Origin: JBFKAV01 sp041621405
GTDB lineage: Bacteria > Pseudomonadota > Alphaproteobacteria > Rhodobacterales > Rhodobacteraceae
Direction: 5' to 3'
NCBI GenBank assembly: GCA_041621405.1
Contig: JBFKAV010000043.1
Location: forward strand, 1-22,428
Length of the DNA stretch: 22,428 bases
Below the pieces are notes generated by a model. The model did not search any database. It saw nothing but the letters and a program-made list of their open reading frames with translations, and had not been told where the DNA came from. Numbering within the stretch: the first letter of the stretch is position 1; each line of letters opens with the position of its first letter. Below are positions 1 through 6,971 of the stretch, piece by piece. The translations under genes and the position numbers were made by a program.

Positions 1-75
1 CAGCGCCACGGCGAAGGCGCCGAGCGTGACCAGGGTGAAGATGGCCCCGAAGAAGGAGACAACGAAGCGAAGCAT
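1..75 (-). CDS. mrcA: Penicillin-binding protein 1A, N-terminal fragment
   Basis: Only the first 25 codons are in the window; the gene runs off the left edge. The peptide starts MLRFVVSFFGAIFTLVTLG and is a single hydrophobic segment, matching the N-terminal membrane anchor of alphaproteobacterial PBP1A, a bifunctional peptidoglycan glycosyltransferase/transpeptidase. The ATG at 75 is preceded by AGGA with about 8 nt spacing, and a strong promoter lies just upstream. The position directly downstream of a cell-wall amidase on the same strand is the usual Rhodobacterales arrangement and supports the name. The catalytic domains cannot be seen, so the call rests on the anchor sequence and context. 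Confidence 0.72.
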   Translation of the reverse strand, partial: MLRFVVSFFGAIFTLVTLGAFAVAL

Positions 76-102
76 GGGCGCGTCCTGCCGGCGTAGGTCC
101 GC

Positions 103-131
103 TATATAGGGCGCGCGCGTGGGCGGGTCAA
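103..131 (-). promoter_or_regulatory. Sigma-70 type promoter of mrcA
   Basis: On the minus strand TTGACC (131-126) is separated by exactly 17 nt from TATATA (108-103). This is close to the vegetative consensus, and transcription would start about 20 bases before the mrcA ATG. It suggests mrcA is not dependent on read-through from the amidase gene. The spacer is a GC/CG alternating tract. Confidence 0.68.
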
Positions 132-148
132 AAGAAAGGGCACGGGAT

Positions 149-176
149 CGGCAGCTTGCCGCAGGGTCGCCGACCC
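149..176 (-). terminator. Tandem small hairpins after the amidase gene
   Basis: Two inverted repeats lie back to back downstream of the amidase stop: GGGTC-GCC-GACCC (164-176) and CGGCA-GCT-TGCCG (149-161). Read on the minus strand they are followed after about 10 nt by a pyrimidine-rich stretch ending in TTTCTTTT, which overlaps the mrcA promoter region. They could attenuate or end amidase transcription. The stems are only 5 bp and the T-run is not adjacent, so this is tentative. Confidence 0.35.
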
Positions 177-201
177 GGACCCATCGCCCGGCGCAACGGC
201 C

Positions 202-1419
202 CTAGCGCCGAACAAGCACGCCCCGCGCCGCGTCGGCCGCTGTCCAGGATCGTAGCGCGGCGACGATGCCCGCGATCGCGCGGGCACGCCACTCGGGCGA
301 GGTCAGGCGGTCGCGGTCGGCCTCCGACGAGAGAAAGCCGAGCTCGATCAGCACCGAGGGGATGTCGGGCGCACGCAGCACAGATAACCCGGCCGCGAGG
401 CGGGGCCGCTTGTGGAGCCCGCCGACGCTTTGGGCAAGACCCTCGACGATGGCATCGGCCAGCGCCTCGGACCGTGGCTGGGTGTCGAGCCGGGCGATCT
501 CCATCAGCACCCCGGCGATGACGTCGTCCTGGCCGCTGAGGTCCACGCCGGCGAGCAGGTCCGCCCGATCGTGGCGCTCGGCCAGCGCGGCGGCCGCCTC
601 GTCCGAGGCGGTCTCCGACAGCGTGTAGACGGTCGCACCGGTGGCGCGGCCTTCGGCCAGGGCGTCGGCGTGGAGCGAGAGGAACACGTCCGCCCTAGCC
701 GCCCGGGCGCGGGTCATGCGGGTGTCGAGCGGTACGAACACGTCCTCGGTGCGCGTCAGCGCTACCCGGAAGCCGGCGCCCATCAGCGCCGCTTCGAGCT
801 CGCGGGCAAAGGCCAGCATCAGCGCGGCTTCCACAATATCACCGCTCTCCGCCCCCGGATCGATGCCGCCATGGCCCGGATCGAGCACCACGGTGAGCGG
901 TCCCTCGCCCCGCGGCGCCGGTGGCGCGGCGGCGGCGGCATCCATGTCCCACTCCGACCCGTCAGCCACTCCGGAAAGCGTGCGGAACCGGTCCTCGGGC
1001 ACGGGATCAAGCCGCACTTCGATGCTGGCAACTCCGGCTGGCCCCTTGGTCTTCATCCCGGCAGAGGTCACCGCGAAGGGCCCCGAGAGATCGAGCACGA
1101 GTCGCGACCAGCCCGGCGAGACGGTGCCGGTGCGCAGTCCGGTGGCGCGGGCGGTCGCGACAATCGTGGCCGCGTCGGTGCCGCGCCAGTCGATCTGCCG
1201 GAAATCCATGACCAGGCGCGGCGGATCGGACAGCGTGTAGGCGCGCCAGGGGACGGGCCGGGTGAGTCCCAGGGCAAGCAGGAGACCGTCGCCGGCATCG
1301 ATCACGCCCGATGCGGACGGCTGAAGCCGGGCACGGGCGGAAAGCCCCTCGGCGCCAAGCGCCGGGATCGCGGCGAAGACGATCGCCAGCGCGGCAAGAA
1401 GTGCGGTGAGCCTGCTCAT
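202..1419 (-). CDS. amiC: N-acetylmuramoyl-L-alanine amidase with AMIN domain
   Basis: A 405-residue exported zinc amidase that cleaves the bond between MurNAc and the stem peptide, needed for splitting daughter-cell peptidoglycan. Residues 1-23 form a signal peptide ending around ALGAEG. Residues about 30-140 fit a beta-rich AMIN domain that localises such enzymes to septal peptidoglycan. Residues about 174-395 are the Amidase_3 catalytic domain, with Zn ligands visible as H183 (DPGHGG), E197 (IVEA) and H250 (SLHAD), and the catalytic Glu as E359 (IELGFLS). Length and domain order are normal for AmiC-type enzymes. The ATG has TGAGG close upstream. It lies before mrcA on the same strand, a cell-wall pair. 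AmiA/B/C cannot be separated with certainty from sequence alone, so the symbol is a best fit. Confidence 0.93.
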   Translation of the reverse strand: MSRLTALLAALAIVFAAIPALGAEGLSARARLQPSASGVIDAGDGLLLALGLTRPVPWRAYTLSDPPRLVMDFRQIDWRGTDAATIVATARATGLRTGTVSPGWSRLVLDLSGPFAVTSAGMKTKGPAGVASIEVRLDPVPEDRFRTLSGVADGSEWDMDAAAAAPPAPRGEGPLTVVLDPGHGGIDPGAESGDIVEAALMLAFARELEAALMGAGFRVALTRTEDVFVPLDTRMTRARAARADVFLSLHADALAEGRATGATVYTLSETASDEAAAALAERHDRADLLAGVDLSGQDDVIAGVLMEIARLDTQPRSEALADAIVEGLAQSVGGLHKRPRLAAGLSVLRAPDIPSVLIELGFLSSEADRDRLTSPEWRARAIAGIVAALRSWTAADAARGVLVRR

Positions 1420-1625
1420 GGCCTCAACTTGTTTGCGCGCCTTCTAGCACCGTGGTGCATCGCGGGAAAGGCCCAGTCTCGACGCCCGCCACCGGTCGCG
1501 CAGGCGGCAGCGGAAGCGCCCGGGAGGAACACGGCCCACCCCCAAGGAATGCCTGTGTCTTCAGCAAGATACCGAGCCACCTTGCGCTCCGCGGCAAGTC
1601 CGGTGCTGGCCGGCGTCCGCCCGCC

Positions 1626-2612
1626 TTAGCCCCGCCGGCGGCGCCCCTCGCGGCCGCCGCGGCCGCCACCGGCGGCCATCGCCGCCGCGGAGGCTTCGGG
1701 AAAGCTCTGCCCCGCAGCAACCGCGTCGACGATCCGGCTGAACTTGATCCACTCGCCGCCGTTGGGGTCGTGGTTCATCAGGAAGTTGGCGGCGCGGATC
1801 GCCTCCATCTCCTGCAAACGGACCGGGTTCATGATCGCCGAGGTCATGCCGGCGCTGATCGCCATCGGCAGGAAGGCCCCGTTGATTCCGTGGCGGTGCG
1901 GCAGGCCGAAGGAGATGTTCGACGCGCCGCAGGTGGTGTTGACGCCAAGCTCGTCGCGGAGACGCCGGACCAGGGTGAAGACCTGCTGGCCGGCCGAGCC
2001 CATCGCGCCCACCGGCATCACCAGCGGATCGACGACGATGTCGTGGGCCGGGATGCCGAAATCGGCGGCGCGCTCGACGATCTTCTTGGCCACGGCGAAA
2101 CGGACGTCCGGGTCCTCGCTGATCCCGGTCTCGTCATTCGAGATCGCCACCACGGGGACGTTGTACTTCTTCACGAGCGGCAGCACGACCTCGAGCCGCT
2201 CCTCCTCGCCGGTCACCGAATTGACCAGCGGGCGCCCTTCGGCCGCCTCGAGCCCGGCCTTCAGCGCCTCGGGGACCGAGCTGTCGATGCTGAGCGGCAC
2301 GTTGACCAGGGCCTGCACGCGGGTGACAAGCTCGCGCATCAGCGGCGGCTCGACGAAGTTGTTGTCGGCGTAGCGCGGGTCTTCGGCCATCTTGTTCGAG
2401 AACACCGCGCCGGAGTTCACATCGAGCACGGTGGCACCGCAGGCGACCTGTTCGATCGCGTCCTTCTCGATCGTCGAGAAGTCGCCCGCCTCGAGTTCCA
2501 CGTTGAGCTTCTTGCGCCCCGTGGGATTGATGCGCTCGCCGATCACGCAGAACGGCTCGTCGAAGCCGATGACGACGGTTTTCGACTTCGATTCGAGGAC
2601 GGTGCGGGTCAT
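1626..2612 (-). CDS. Methyltetrahydrofolate:corrinoid methyltransferase
   Basis: A 328-residue pterin-binding TIM-barrel protein of the MeTr/MtgA type, also related to dihydropteroate synthase, by which such genes are often misnamed. Family motifs are GERINPTGRKK (25-35), LDVNSG (63-68), LSIDSS (107-112) and the late GASNISFGLP (229-238). The expected reaction is methyl transfer between a corrinoid protein and tetrahydrofolate; in this setting probably methyl-Co(III) to THF. It is the last gene of a three-gene operon, 9 nt after the MetF-like gene, with AAGGA overlapping that gene's TAA stop and 6 nt before the ATG. The C-terminus is unusual: after the barrel comes AAAMAAGGG and a Gly/Arg tail (GGGRGGREGRRRRG). 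No corrinoid-binding domain is fused. Direction and donor are inferred from context. Confidence 0.88.
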   Translation of the reverse strand: MTRTVLESKSKTVVIGFDEPFCVIGERINPTGRKKLNVELEAGDFSTIEKDAIEQVACGATVLDVNSGAVFSNKMAEDPRYADNNFVEPPLMRELVTRVQALVNVPLSIDSSVPEALKAGLEAAEGRPLVNSVTGEEERLEVVLPLVKKYNVPVVAISNDETGISEDPDVRFAVAKKIVERAADFGIPAHDIVVDPLVMPVGAMGSAGQQVFTLVRRLRDELGVNTTCGASNISFGLPHRHGINGAFLPMAISAGMTSAIMNPVRLQEMEAIRAANFLMNHDPNGGEWIKFSRIVDAVAAGQSFPEASAAAMAAGGGRGGREGRRRRG

Positions 2613-2621
2613 GGGTGGTCC

Positions 2622-3539
2622 TTAGGCTTGGGCGGCGGGAATGGCGGAGCGGCCGCCATGGGCGATCGCCCAGTCGGCGGAGGTCTTGATTCCGCCGAGC
2701 GGGAAGATGTGGACACGCTCGATCAGGAAATCGGGGTGCGCGGCCTTGTGGCGGGCGAGGTCGGTGACGATCTCGGTCGGCTCGAAGGGAAGCACCAGCT
2801 TGGTGACGTCCTTGGCGCGCCTCTGGAGCACGCGCAGGCTCGGGCCGACGCCGCAGGCGATGGCGAATTTCAGCATCGTCTGCAGCTTCGCCGGACCGGC
2901 GACGCCGATGTGGATCGGCAGCTTGATCCCCTCGGCCATCAGTCGGTCGGCCCAGGCGATGACCGGCTTCGCCTCGAAACAGAACTGCGTGGCGAGCGCC
3001 ATCTCGGCATCGGTCGTTTCGGAGAATTTCTGTTTCCAGCGAAGCGCTTCCATGACGTTCTTGTCGGACCCGTCGGGGTCGATGTCGCGGTTGCCCTCGG
3101 GGTGGCCGGCGACGTGCAGGCGCTTGAAGCCGTCGAACAGCCCGGTCTCCATGAGCTCGATCGAGGCGTGGAACTCGCCGTGCGGCGCGGCGACGCCACC
3201 GGCGAGAAGGAGCGCCTGGTCGACCCCGGCCTCGCCCTGGTAGCGGGCGATCCAGTCGGCCAGCGTGGCCTTGTCCTTGATGATCCGGGCCGGGAAGTGC
3301 GGCATTACCGGGTAGCCCTCGCCGGCGAGACGCGCGGCGGTGGCCACCATGTCCTCGATCGGCGTGCCCTCGATATGGGCGATGTAGACACGCGTGCCCT
3401 TGGGCAGGAGGCCGCGGAAGCTCTCGATCTTCTCGGCGGTCCGCGGCATCACCTCGATGGAATAGCCCTCGAGGAAGGCCTCCAGCTCGGCGGGCGCCGG
3501 TTTCGCAGCCTCGTCGCGGCGGAATCTCAAGAGCGCCAT
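2622..3539 (-). CDS. MetF-like methylenetetrahydrofolate reductase
   Basis: A 305-residue protein of the MTHFR fold (flavin-dependent 5,10-methylene-THF/5-methyl-THF interconversion). Recognisable segments are YSIEVMPRTAEK (26-37, equivalent to the FEFFPPRT segment with the catalytic Glu, here E29), HVAGHPEGNRDI (142-153), ATQFCFEA (183-190) and IHIGVAGP (209-216). The usual loop bearing the catalytic Asp (RGD in E. coli MetF) reads AGGVAAPHG (113-121) and has no Asp. Longer in-frame starts exist at 3554 and 3578, but ATG 3539 has GGGAGG 5 nt upstream and is chosen; it also avoids overlap with the preceding gene. Its place between a small C1-cluster protein and a methyl-THF:corrinoid methyltransferase suggests a catabolic role, oxidising methyl-THF, rather than methionine synthesis. 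Confidence 0.85.
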   Translation of the reverse strand: MALLRFRRDEAAKPAPAELEAFLEGYSIEVMPRTAEKIESFRGLLPKGTRVYIAHIEGTPIEDMVATAARLAGEGYPVMPHFPARIIKDKATLADWIARYQGEAGVDQALLLAGGVAAPHGEFHASIELMETGLFDGFKRLHVAGHPEGNRDIDPDGSDKNVMEALRWKQKFSETTDAEMALATQFCFEAKPVIAWADRLMAEGIKLPIHIGVAGPAKLQTMLKFAIACGVGPSLRVLQRRAKDVTKLVLPFEPTEIVTDLARHKAAHPDFLIERVHIFPLGGIKTSADWAIAHGGRSAIPAAQA

Positions 3540-3561
3540 CAATGCCTCCCACATGTTCGGG

Positions 3562-3861
3562 CTATCGCGCCCAGCCATCGTTCTCGATCAGCGCCCTGAG
3601 CCGGCCCTGGTCGTACTCCCTCTCGATCCGGGCCGCCTCGCTGGCGGCCGCTTCGGCATCCTCGCCCGGAGCCTCGACCGGATCGGCCTTGCGCCACTCG
3701 GCGAGATAGGCATCGGTCCCGACCATGCCGGCCTTCATCGCGGCGCGGTCGATCGCCTTCTCGAAGCGCTCGGAGAGCGGCACCTTGGTGCCGCGCCGCC
3801 CTTTCCCGGCAATGACTTGCGCCGGGATATCGCGCCAGTAGACGATGGTGATCTCCGCCAT
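3562..3861 (-). CDS. 'Virulence factor' family small protein of C1 clusters
   Basis: A 99-residue cytosolic protein beginning MAEITIVYWRDIPAQVIAGK and ending LIENDGWAR. It matches a small family labelled 'virulence factor' (Pfam Virulence_fact), commonly found in Rhodobacterales beside methyl-THF and corrinoid genes; the name has no functional basis known to me. It has no signal peptide, cysteine or membrane segment. An N-terminal mixed region is followed by an acidic Ala/Glu-rich stretch (about 60-82). The frame stays open upstream to 4446, but ATG 3861 has GAGGAA directly before it and gives the usual family start; the upstream extension shows no family similarity and runs into ppx. It is the first gene of the operon, 22 nt before the MetF-like gene. 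Confidence 0.8.
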   Translation of the reverse strand: MAEITIVYWRDIPAQVIAGKGRRGTKVPLSERFEKAIDRAAMKAGMVGTDAYLAEWRKADPVEAPGEDAEAAASEAARIEREYDQGRLRALIENDGWAR

Positions 3862-4048
3862 TTCCTCGAATCCTTTGCGGGTCGTCATACGCCGGGCGCC
3901 GGACCGCATGGGTGCGTTTTTCGACATGGCGCGCCGCATGAGCGACGCGCACCACCACTGATAGAGGATGTAGCCGGACTGCACCATGGGCTGCAGCCCT
4001 GGTCGGATCGCAAGTGGCATCGACCGCGCGGCAAGCAGCGCGCGAGGC

Positions 4049-4077
4049 TTGCGCGGTACTTCGCCGATCAGTAGTTT
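4049..4077 (+). promoter_or_regulatory. Possible promoter of ppx
   Basis: TTGCGC (4049-4054) and TAGTTT (4072-4077) are separated by 17 nt, placing a start about 25 bases before the ppx ATG. This is a moderate match within the 248-bp divergent region between the C1 operon and ppx. No convincing promoter was found for the opposite direction. Confidence 0.3.
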
Positions 4078-4109
4078 CATTGGCAACCAGAGTTGGAGGG
4101 CGTTTCGAG

Positions 4110-5222
4110 ATGGCGCCCAGGCGTCCCGGAGGTGCGGGCGCGTTCCCGAGGGCGGTCGAGCCACCCGCACCCGAAAGACCGGATCCCGCGTCGCTCTATG
4201 CGGCGCTGGACCTCGGCACGAACAGTTGCCGCATGCTGATTGCCCAGCCCAAGGGCAGCCAGTTCCATGTCGTCGACAGCTTCTCGAAATCGGTTCAGCT
4301 CGGCGCTGGGCTCGAAGCCTCGGGCCGGCTGTCGCGAGGATCGATGGCCCGCACCGTCCAGGCGCTGCAGATCTGCCGCAAGAAGATCGACAAGCACGGG
4401 GTGGAGCGGATGCGCCTGGTGGCCACCGAGGCCTGCCGCCGGGCACGGAACGGCCGTGATTTCCTTGCGCTCGTCGAACGCGAGACCCGACTCAAGCTCG
4501 AGGTCATTCTGCCCGAGGAGGAGGCACGGCTCGCGGTCGTTTCCTGCGCGCCGCTGGTGTCGACCAAGACCGAGCAGCTCCTGGTGGTGGACATCGGCGG
4601 CGGCTCGACCGAACTCGTCTGGATCGATCTCTCGCGAGTTCCGCCGATGGAGCGCCCGCGGGCGATCATGCGGCTCCACGCCGGTTTCCAGCCACCCGAA
4701 AGCCCCTTTGCCACCGCCAAGGTGGTCGACTGGATCAGCGTGCCGCTCGGTGTCGCAACCCTGAAGGACCAGTTCCGCGACGTCGAGGATGACGCGGCAC
4801 GCTTCGCACTGATGAGCTGGTTCTTCGAGGAGAACCTGGCCGACTTCTCGCCCTATGCCGCCGAGCAGGCGCGCGAGGGGTTCCAGATCATCGGAACCAG
4901 CGGCACCGTGACGACGGTGGCGGCGTCGTTCCTCGGGTTGAGGCGCTACGACCGCAACAAGGTGGACGGGCTCCGGATGACCTCGGACCAGATCGACCGG
5001 GTGATCCACGACTACCTTGCCCTCGGCCCCGAGGGGCGGCGCAACGACCCGCGCATCGGCCGCGACCGACACACGCTGATCATGTCGGGCGCGGCGATCC
5101 TGCAGGCGCTGATGCGGGTCTGGCCGACCGACAGGCTGTCGGTCGCCGACCGCGGGTTGCGCGAAGGACTGCTCTACGCGCAGATGTCTGTCGACGGCGT
5201 CCTGGAGGACGGGCCGTTCTAG
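4110..5222 (+). CDS. ppx: Exopolyphosphatase / Ppx-GppA phosphatase
   Basis: A 370-residue ASKHA-fold phosphatase that hydrolyses polyphosphate and/or pppGpp. Motifs are ALDLGTNSCRMLIA (32-45, phosphate 1 loop), VATEACRRARN (104-114), VVDIGGGSTELVW (159-171, phosphate 2 loop) and IGTSGTVTTVA (261-271). It has the two-domain core only, about 300 residues plus a short tail, lacking the extra C-terminal HD domain of the long E. coli-type enzymes; this is usual for alphaproteobacteria. An in-frame start exists at 4014, but ATG 4110 has GGAGGG 9 nt upstream and removes a poorly conserved Arg-rich leader. It heads a plus-strand run leading to rlmE. Ppx versus GppA specificity cannot be settled from sequence. 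Confidence 0.9.
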   Translation: MAPRRPGGAGAFPRAVEPPAPERPDPASLYAALDLGTNSCRMLIAQPKGSQFHVVDSFSKSVQLGAGLEASGRLSRGSMARTVQALQICRKKIDKHGVERMRLVATEACRRARNGRDFLALVERETRLKLEVILPEEEARLAVVSCAPLVSTKTEQLLVVDIGGGSTELVWIDLSRVPPMERPRAIMRLHAGFQPPESPFATAKVVDWISVPLGVATLKDQFRDVEDDAARFALMSWFFEENLADFSPYAAEQAREGFQIIGTSGTVTTVAASFLGLRRYDRNKVDGLRMTSDQIDRVIHDYLALGPEGRRNDPRIGRDRHTLIMSGAAILQALMRVWPTDRLSVADRGLREGLLYAQMSVDGVLEDGPF

Positions 5223-5284
5223 GCGGCATCGACGGCAGGCCGTGCGCGCGATCGTCGGGCCTGCCCCAGCCGGGAGGAACCGCG

Positions 5285-5677
5285 ATGCTTCGCGAAATCG
5301 TCACGCCGAGAATACTGATCTACGGGGTACTCTCCTGGCTTCTGCCGTTCGCGGCGGCGTTTGGCTTCTATGATCCTGACGGCACCCTGGCGGTGCCACT
5401 GCCCCTCTTCAAGTCGGCAATGATCGTGATCGGCGGCGCGGTCGGCACGGTGCTCCTCGTGCTGACGTTTCGCCGGGTGGGTCCCTCGACCGGGCTCGGA
5501 CTCGGCATCGGGTTGCTATGGCTCGCGATCAACTGGGGGCTCGACCTGCTGGTTCTCCTGCCCATGTCGGGCATGACCGCGGCAGACCATGCCGTCGATA
5601 TCGGGCTGCGCTATCTGCTGCTCCCGATCATCGCCACGGGCATGGGGGCGGCCGCCGCGCGCGCGGCGGCGGGATGA
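5285..5677 (+). CDS. Small four-helix membrane protein, unknown function
   Basis: A 130-residue protein with about four hydrophobic segments (roughly residues 10-28, 43-61, 68-93 and 104-128), a short loop FYDPDGTL after the first and a conserved-looking GMTAADHAVDIGLRYLLLP near the end. No enzyme or transporter motif was recognised. The ATG has GGAGG 8 nt upstream (GGGAGGAACCGCG). Its stop overlaps the start of the HEAT-repeat gene (ATGA), so the two are translationally coupled and likely act together. The pair sits between ppx and rlmE, genes often adjacent in related genomes, suggesting an insertion there. Topology is by eye. Confidence 0.7.
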   Translation: MLREIVTPRILIYGVLSWLLPFAAAFGFYDPDGTLAVPLPLFKSAMIVIGGAVGTVLLVLTFRRVGPSTGLGLGIGLLWLAINWGLDLLVLLPMSGMTAADHAVDIGLRYLLLPIIATGMGAAAARAAAG

Positions 5678-6189
5678 ACCTCGCCGACGCACTGAGGGGC
5701 GGCGACAGGCGTTCCATAGGCCGTGCGAACGAGGTCTCGGAGCATGTCCTGGCCCATCCGGAAAGCCTGCCGGAGCTGCTCGACTGCCTGAAGTCAGAGG
5801 ACTTGCTGGTCAGGATGAGGGCCGGCGATGCGCTCGAAAAGGTCTCGGCGCGGTACGCGGCTCTGCTCCGGCCTAAGGCTGGATCGCTGTTGGCCCTCGC
5901 AGAGCGCGCGACAGAGCAGGAGACGCGCTGGCATCTGGCGCAAATCCTGCCTCGGCTCGACCTGCAAGGCGACGAGCGAAAGCGGGCCGTGGCGATGATG
6001 CTGGATTACGCGGACGACCCGAGCCGGATCGTGCGGGCTGACGCGTTGACCGCGCTGGCGGGTTTCGCAGAAGCCGACGCGGCGCTGAGGCCACGGGTCG
6101 CCACCCTGCTCCGGGAGGCGGAGTCGTCCACCGCTCCGGCCGTCCGGGCGCGGGCGCGCAGGCTCCGTCGCGACCACGGATGGGCGTGA
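5674..6189 (+). CDS. HEAT-repeat protein, unknown function
   Basis: A 171-residue soluble, helical protein. Repeating units of about 35-40 residues can be seen: LLDCLKSEDLLVRMRAGDALEKVS, LLALAERATEQETRWHLAQIL, MLDYADDPSRIVRADALTAL and LLREAESSTAPAVRARARRL, each with the Arg/Ala pattern of a HEAT or PBS-lyase-type repeat. Such proteins usually are binding scaffolds rather than enzymes. Start is the ATG overlapping the previous gene's stop; it ends 66 nt before the rlmE ATG. Partner unknown; the membrane protein upstream is the obvious candidate. The family also resembles DNA-alkylation-repair-like repeat proteins, but no catalytic residues could be identified. Confidence 0.75.
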   Translation: MNLADALRGGDRRSIGRANEVSEHVLAHPESLPELLDCLKSEDLLVRMRAGDALEKVSARYAALLRPKAGSLLALAERATEQETRWHLAQILPRLDLQGDERKRAVAMMLDYADDPSRIVRADALTALAGFAEADAALRPRVATLLREAESSTAPAVRARARRLRRDHGWA

Positions 6190-6254
6190 GGACCGCGCAT
6201 TGCGCCGCCGGGCGGCGGAGCGTATGGGAGCCGGAAGAGAAGAGGCTGCGAGAC

Positions 6255-6971
6255 ATGGCGAAAGGGCCTACGAAAGGCGGGCGTGGCGTCCGGGACCTGC
6301 GTGTCCGCGTCAAGACCGCGAAGGGCCGCAAGCTCTCCTCCACCCGCTGGCTCGAGCGCCAGCTCAACGACCCCTATGTGGCGCGCGCCCGGCGCGAGGG
6401 ATTTCGCGGACGCGCCGCCTTCAAGATCATGGAGATCGACGACAGGTTCCATTTCCTCAAGCCGGGGGCCGCCGTGGTCGACCTCGGCTGCGCCCCCGGG
6501 GGCTGGACGCAGGTGGCGGTGGCGCGGGTGAACACGCTGGGCGACCGGCCGGGCAAGCCGGTGGGGCGGGTGTTGGGGATCGACATGCAGGAAGTCGAGC
6601 CGATCGCCGGCGCCGAGATCCACCGGCTGGATTTCCTGGAGGAGGGCGCCGACGAGAAGGTGAAGGCCTGGCTCGGCGGCAAGGCCGACGTGGTGATGAG
6701 CGACATGGCACCCGCCGCCTCGGGGCACAAGCAGACCGACCACCTGCGCATCGTCGGGCTCTGCGAGGCGGCGGCCGAGTTCGCCTTCGATGTGCTCGAA
6801 GACGACGGCACCTTCGTGGCGAAAGTGCTGGCGGGCGGCGCCGAGGGCGGATTGCAGACGGTGCTGAAGCAGCGCTTCCGGAAGGTTGCGAACCTGAAGC
6901 CGCCGTCGAGCCGGGCGGACAGTGCCGAGAAATTCGTGGTTGCTACCGGGTTCCGGGGCCGAGCGGAATGA
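6255..6971 (+). CDS. rlmE: 23S rRNA 2'-O-ribose U2552 methyltransferase RlmE (FtsJ/RrmJ)
   Basis: A 238-residue SAM-dependent methyltransferase that modifies the A-loop of 23S rRNA during late 50S assembly. The SAM loop DLGCAPGGWTQ spans 76-86, and the K-D-K-E catalytic tetrad is visible as K57 (AAFKIME), D150 (MSDMAP), K190 (FVAKVL) and E225 (SAEKFVVATGF). The N-terminus is Lys/Arg-rich (MAKGPTKGGRGVRDLRVRVK), slightly longer than in E. coli, as is common in Rhodobacterales. The frame is open back to 6180, but ATG 6255 has AGAGG 9 nt upstream and starts at the family's usual point. The stop overlaps the ATG of the next gene (ATGA). Confidence 0.95.
   Translation: MAKGPTKGGRGVRDLRVRVKTAKGRKLSSTRWLERQLNDPYVARARREGFRGRAAFKIMEIDDRFHFLKPGAAVVDLGCAPGGWTQVAVARVNTLGDRPGKPVGRVLGIDMQEVEPIAGAEIHRLDFLEEGADEKVKAWLGGKADVVMSDMAPAASGHKQTDHLRIVGLCEAAAEFAFDVLEDDGTFVAKVLAGGAEGGLQTVLKQRFRKVANLKPPSSRADSAEKFVVATGFRGRAE

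Noticed and set aside
1440..1460. Inverted repeat GCACCGTGGTGC upstream of the amidase as a terminator
   Set aside because: Five-base arms with a 2-nt centre cannot form a stable hairpin, and there is no T-run.
1452..3599. Long plus-strand frame opposite the C1 operon
   Set aside because: It is a codon-bias shadow of the methyltransferase and MetF-like genes.
3862..4446. Upstream in-frame extension of the 99-aa gene, beginning at an internal ATG near 4080 (MKLLIGEVPRKPRALLAARS)
   Set aside because: It has no ribosome site, overlaps the ppx promoter and start, and the family start is at 3861 with GAGGAA before it.
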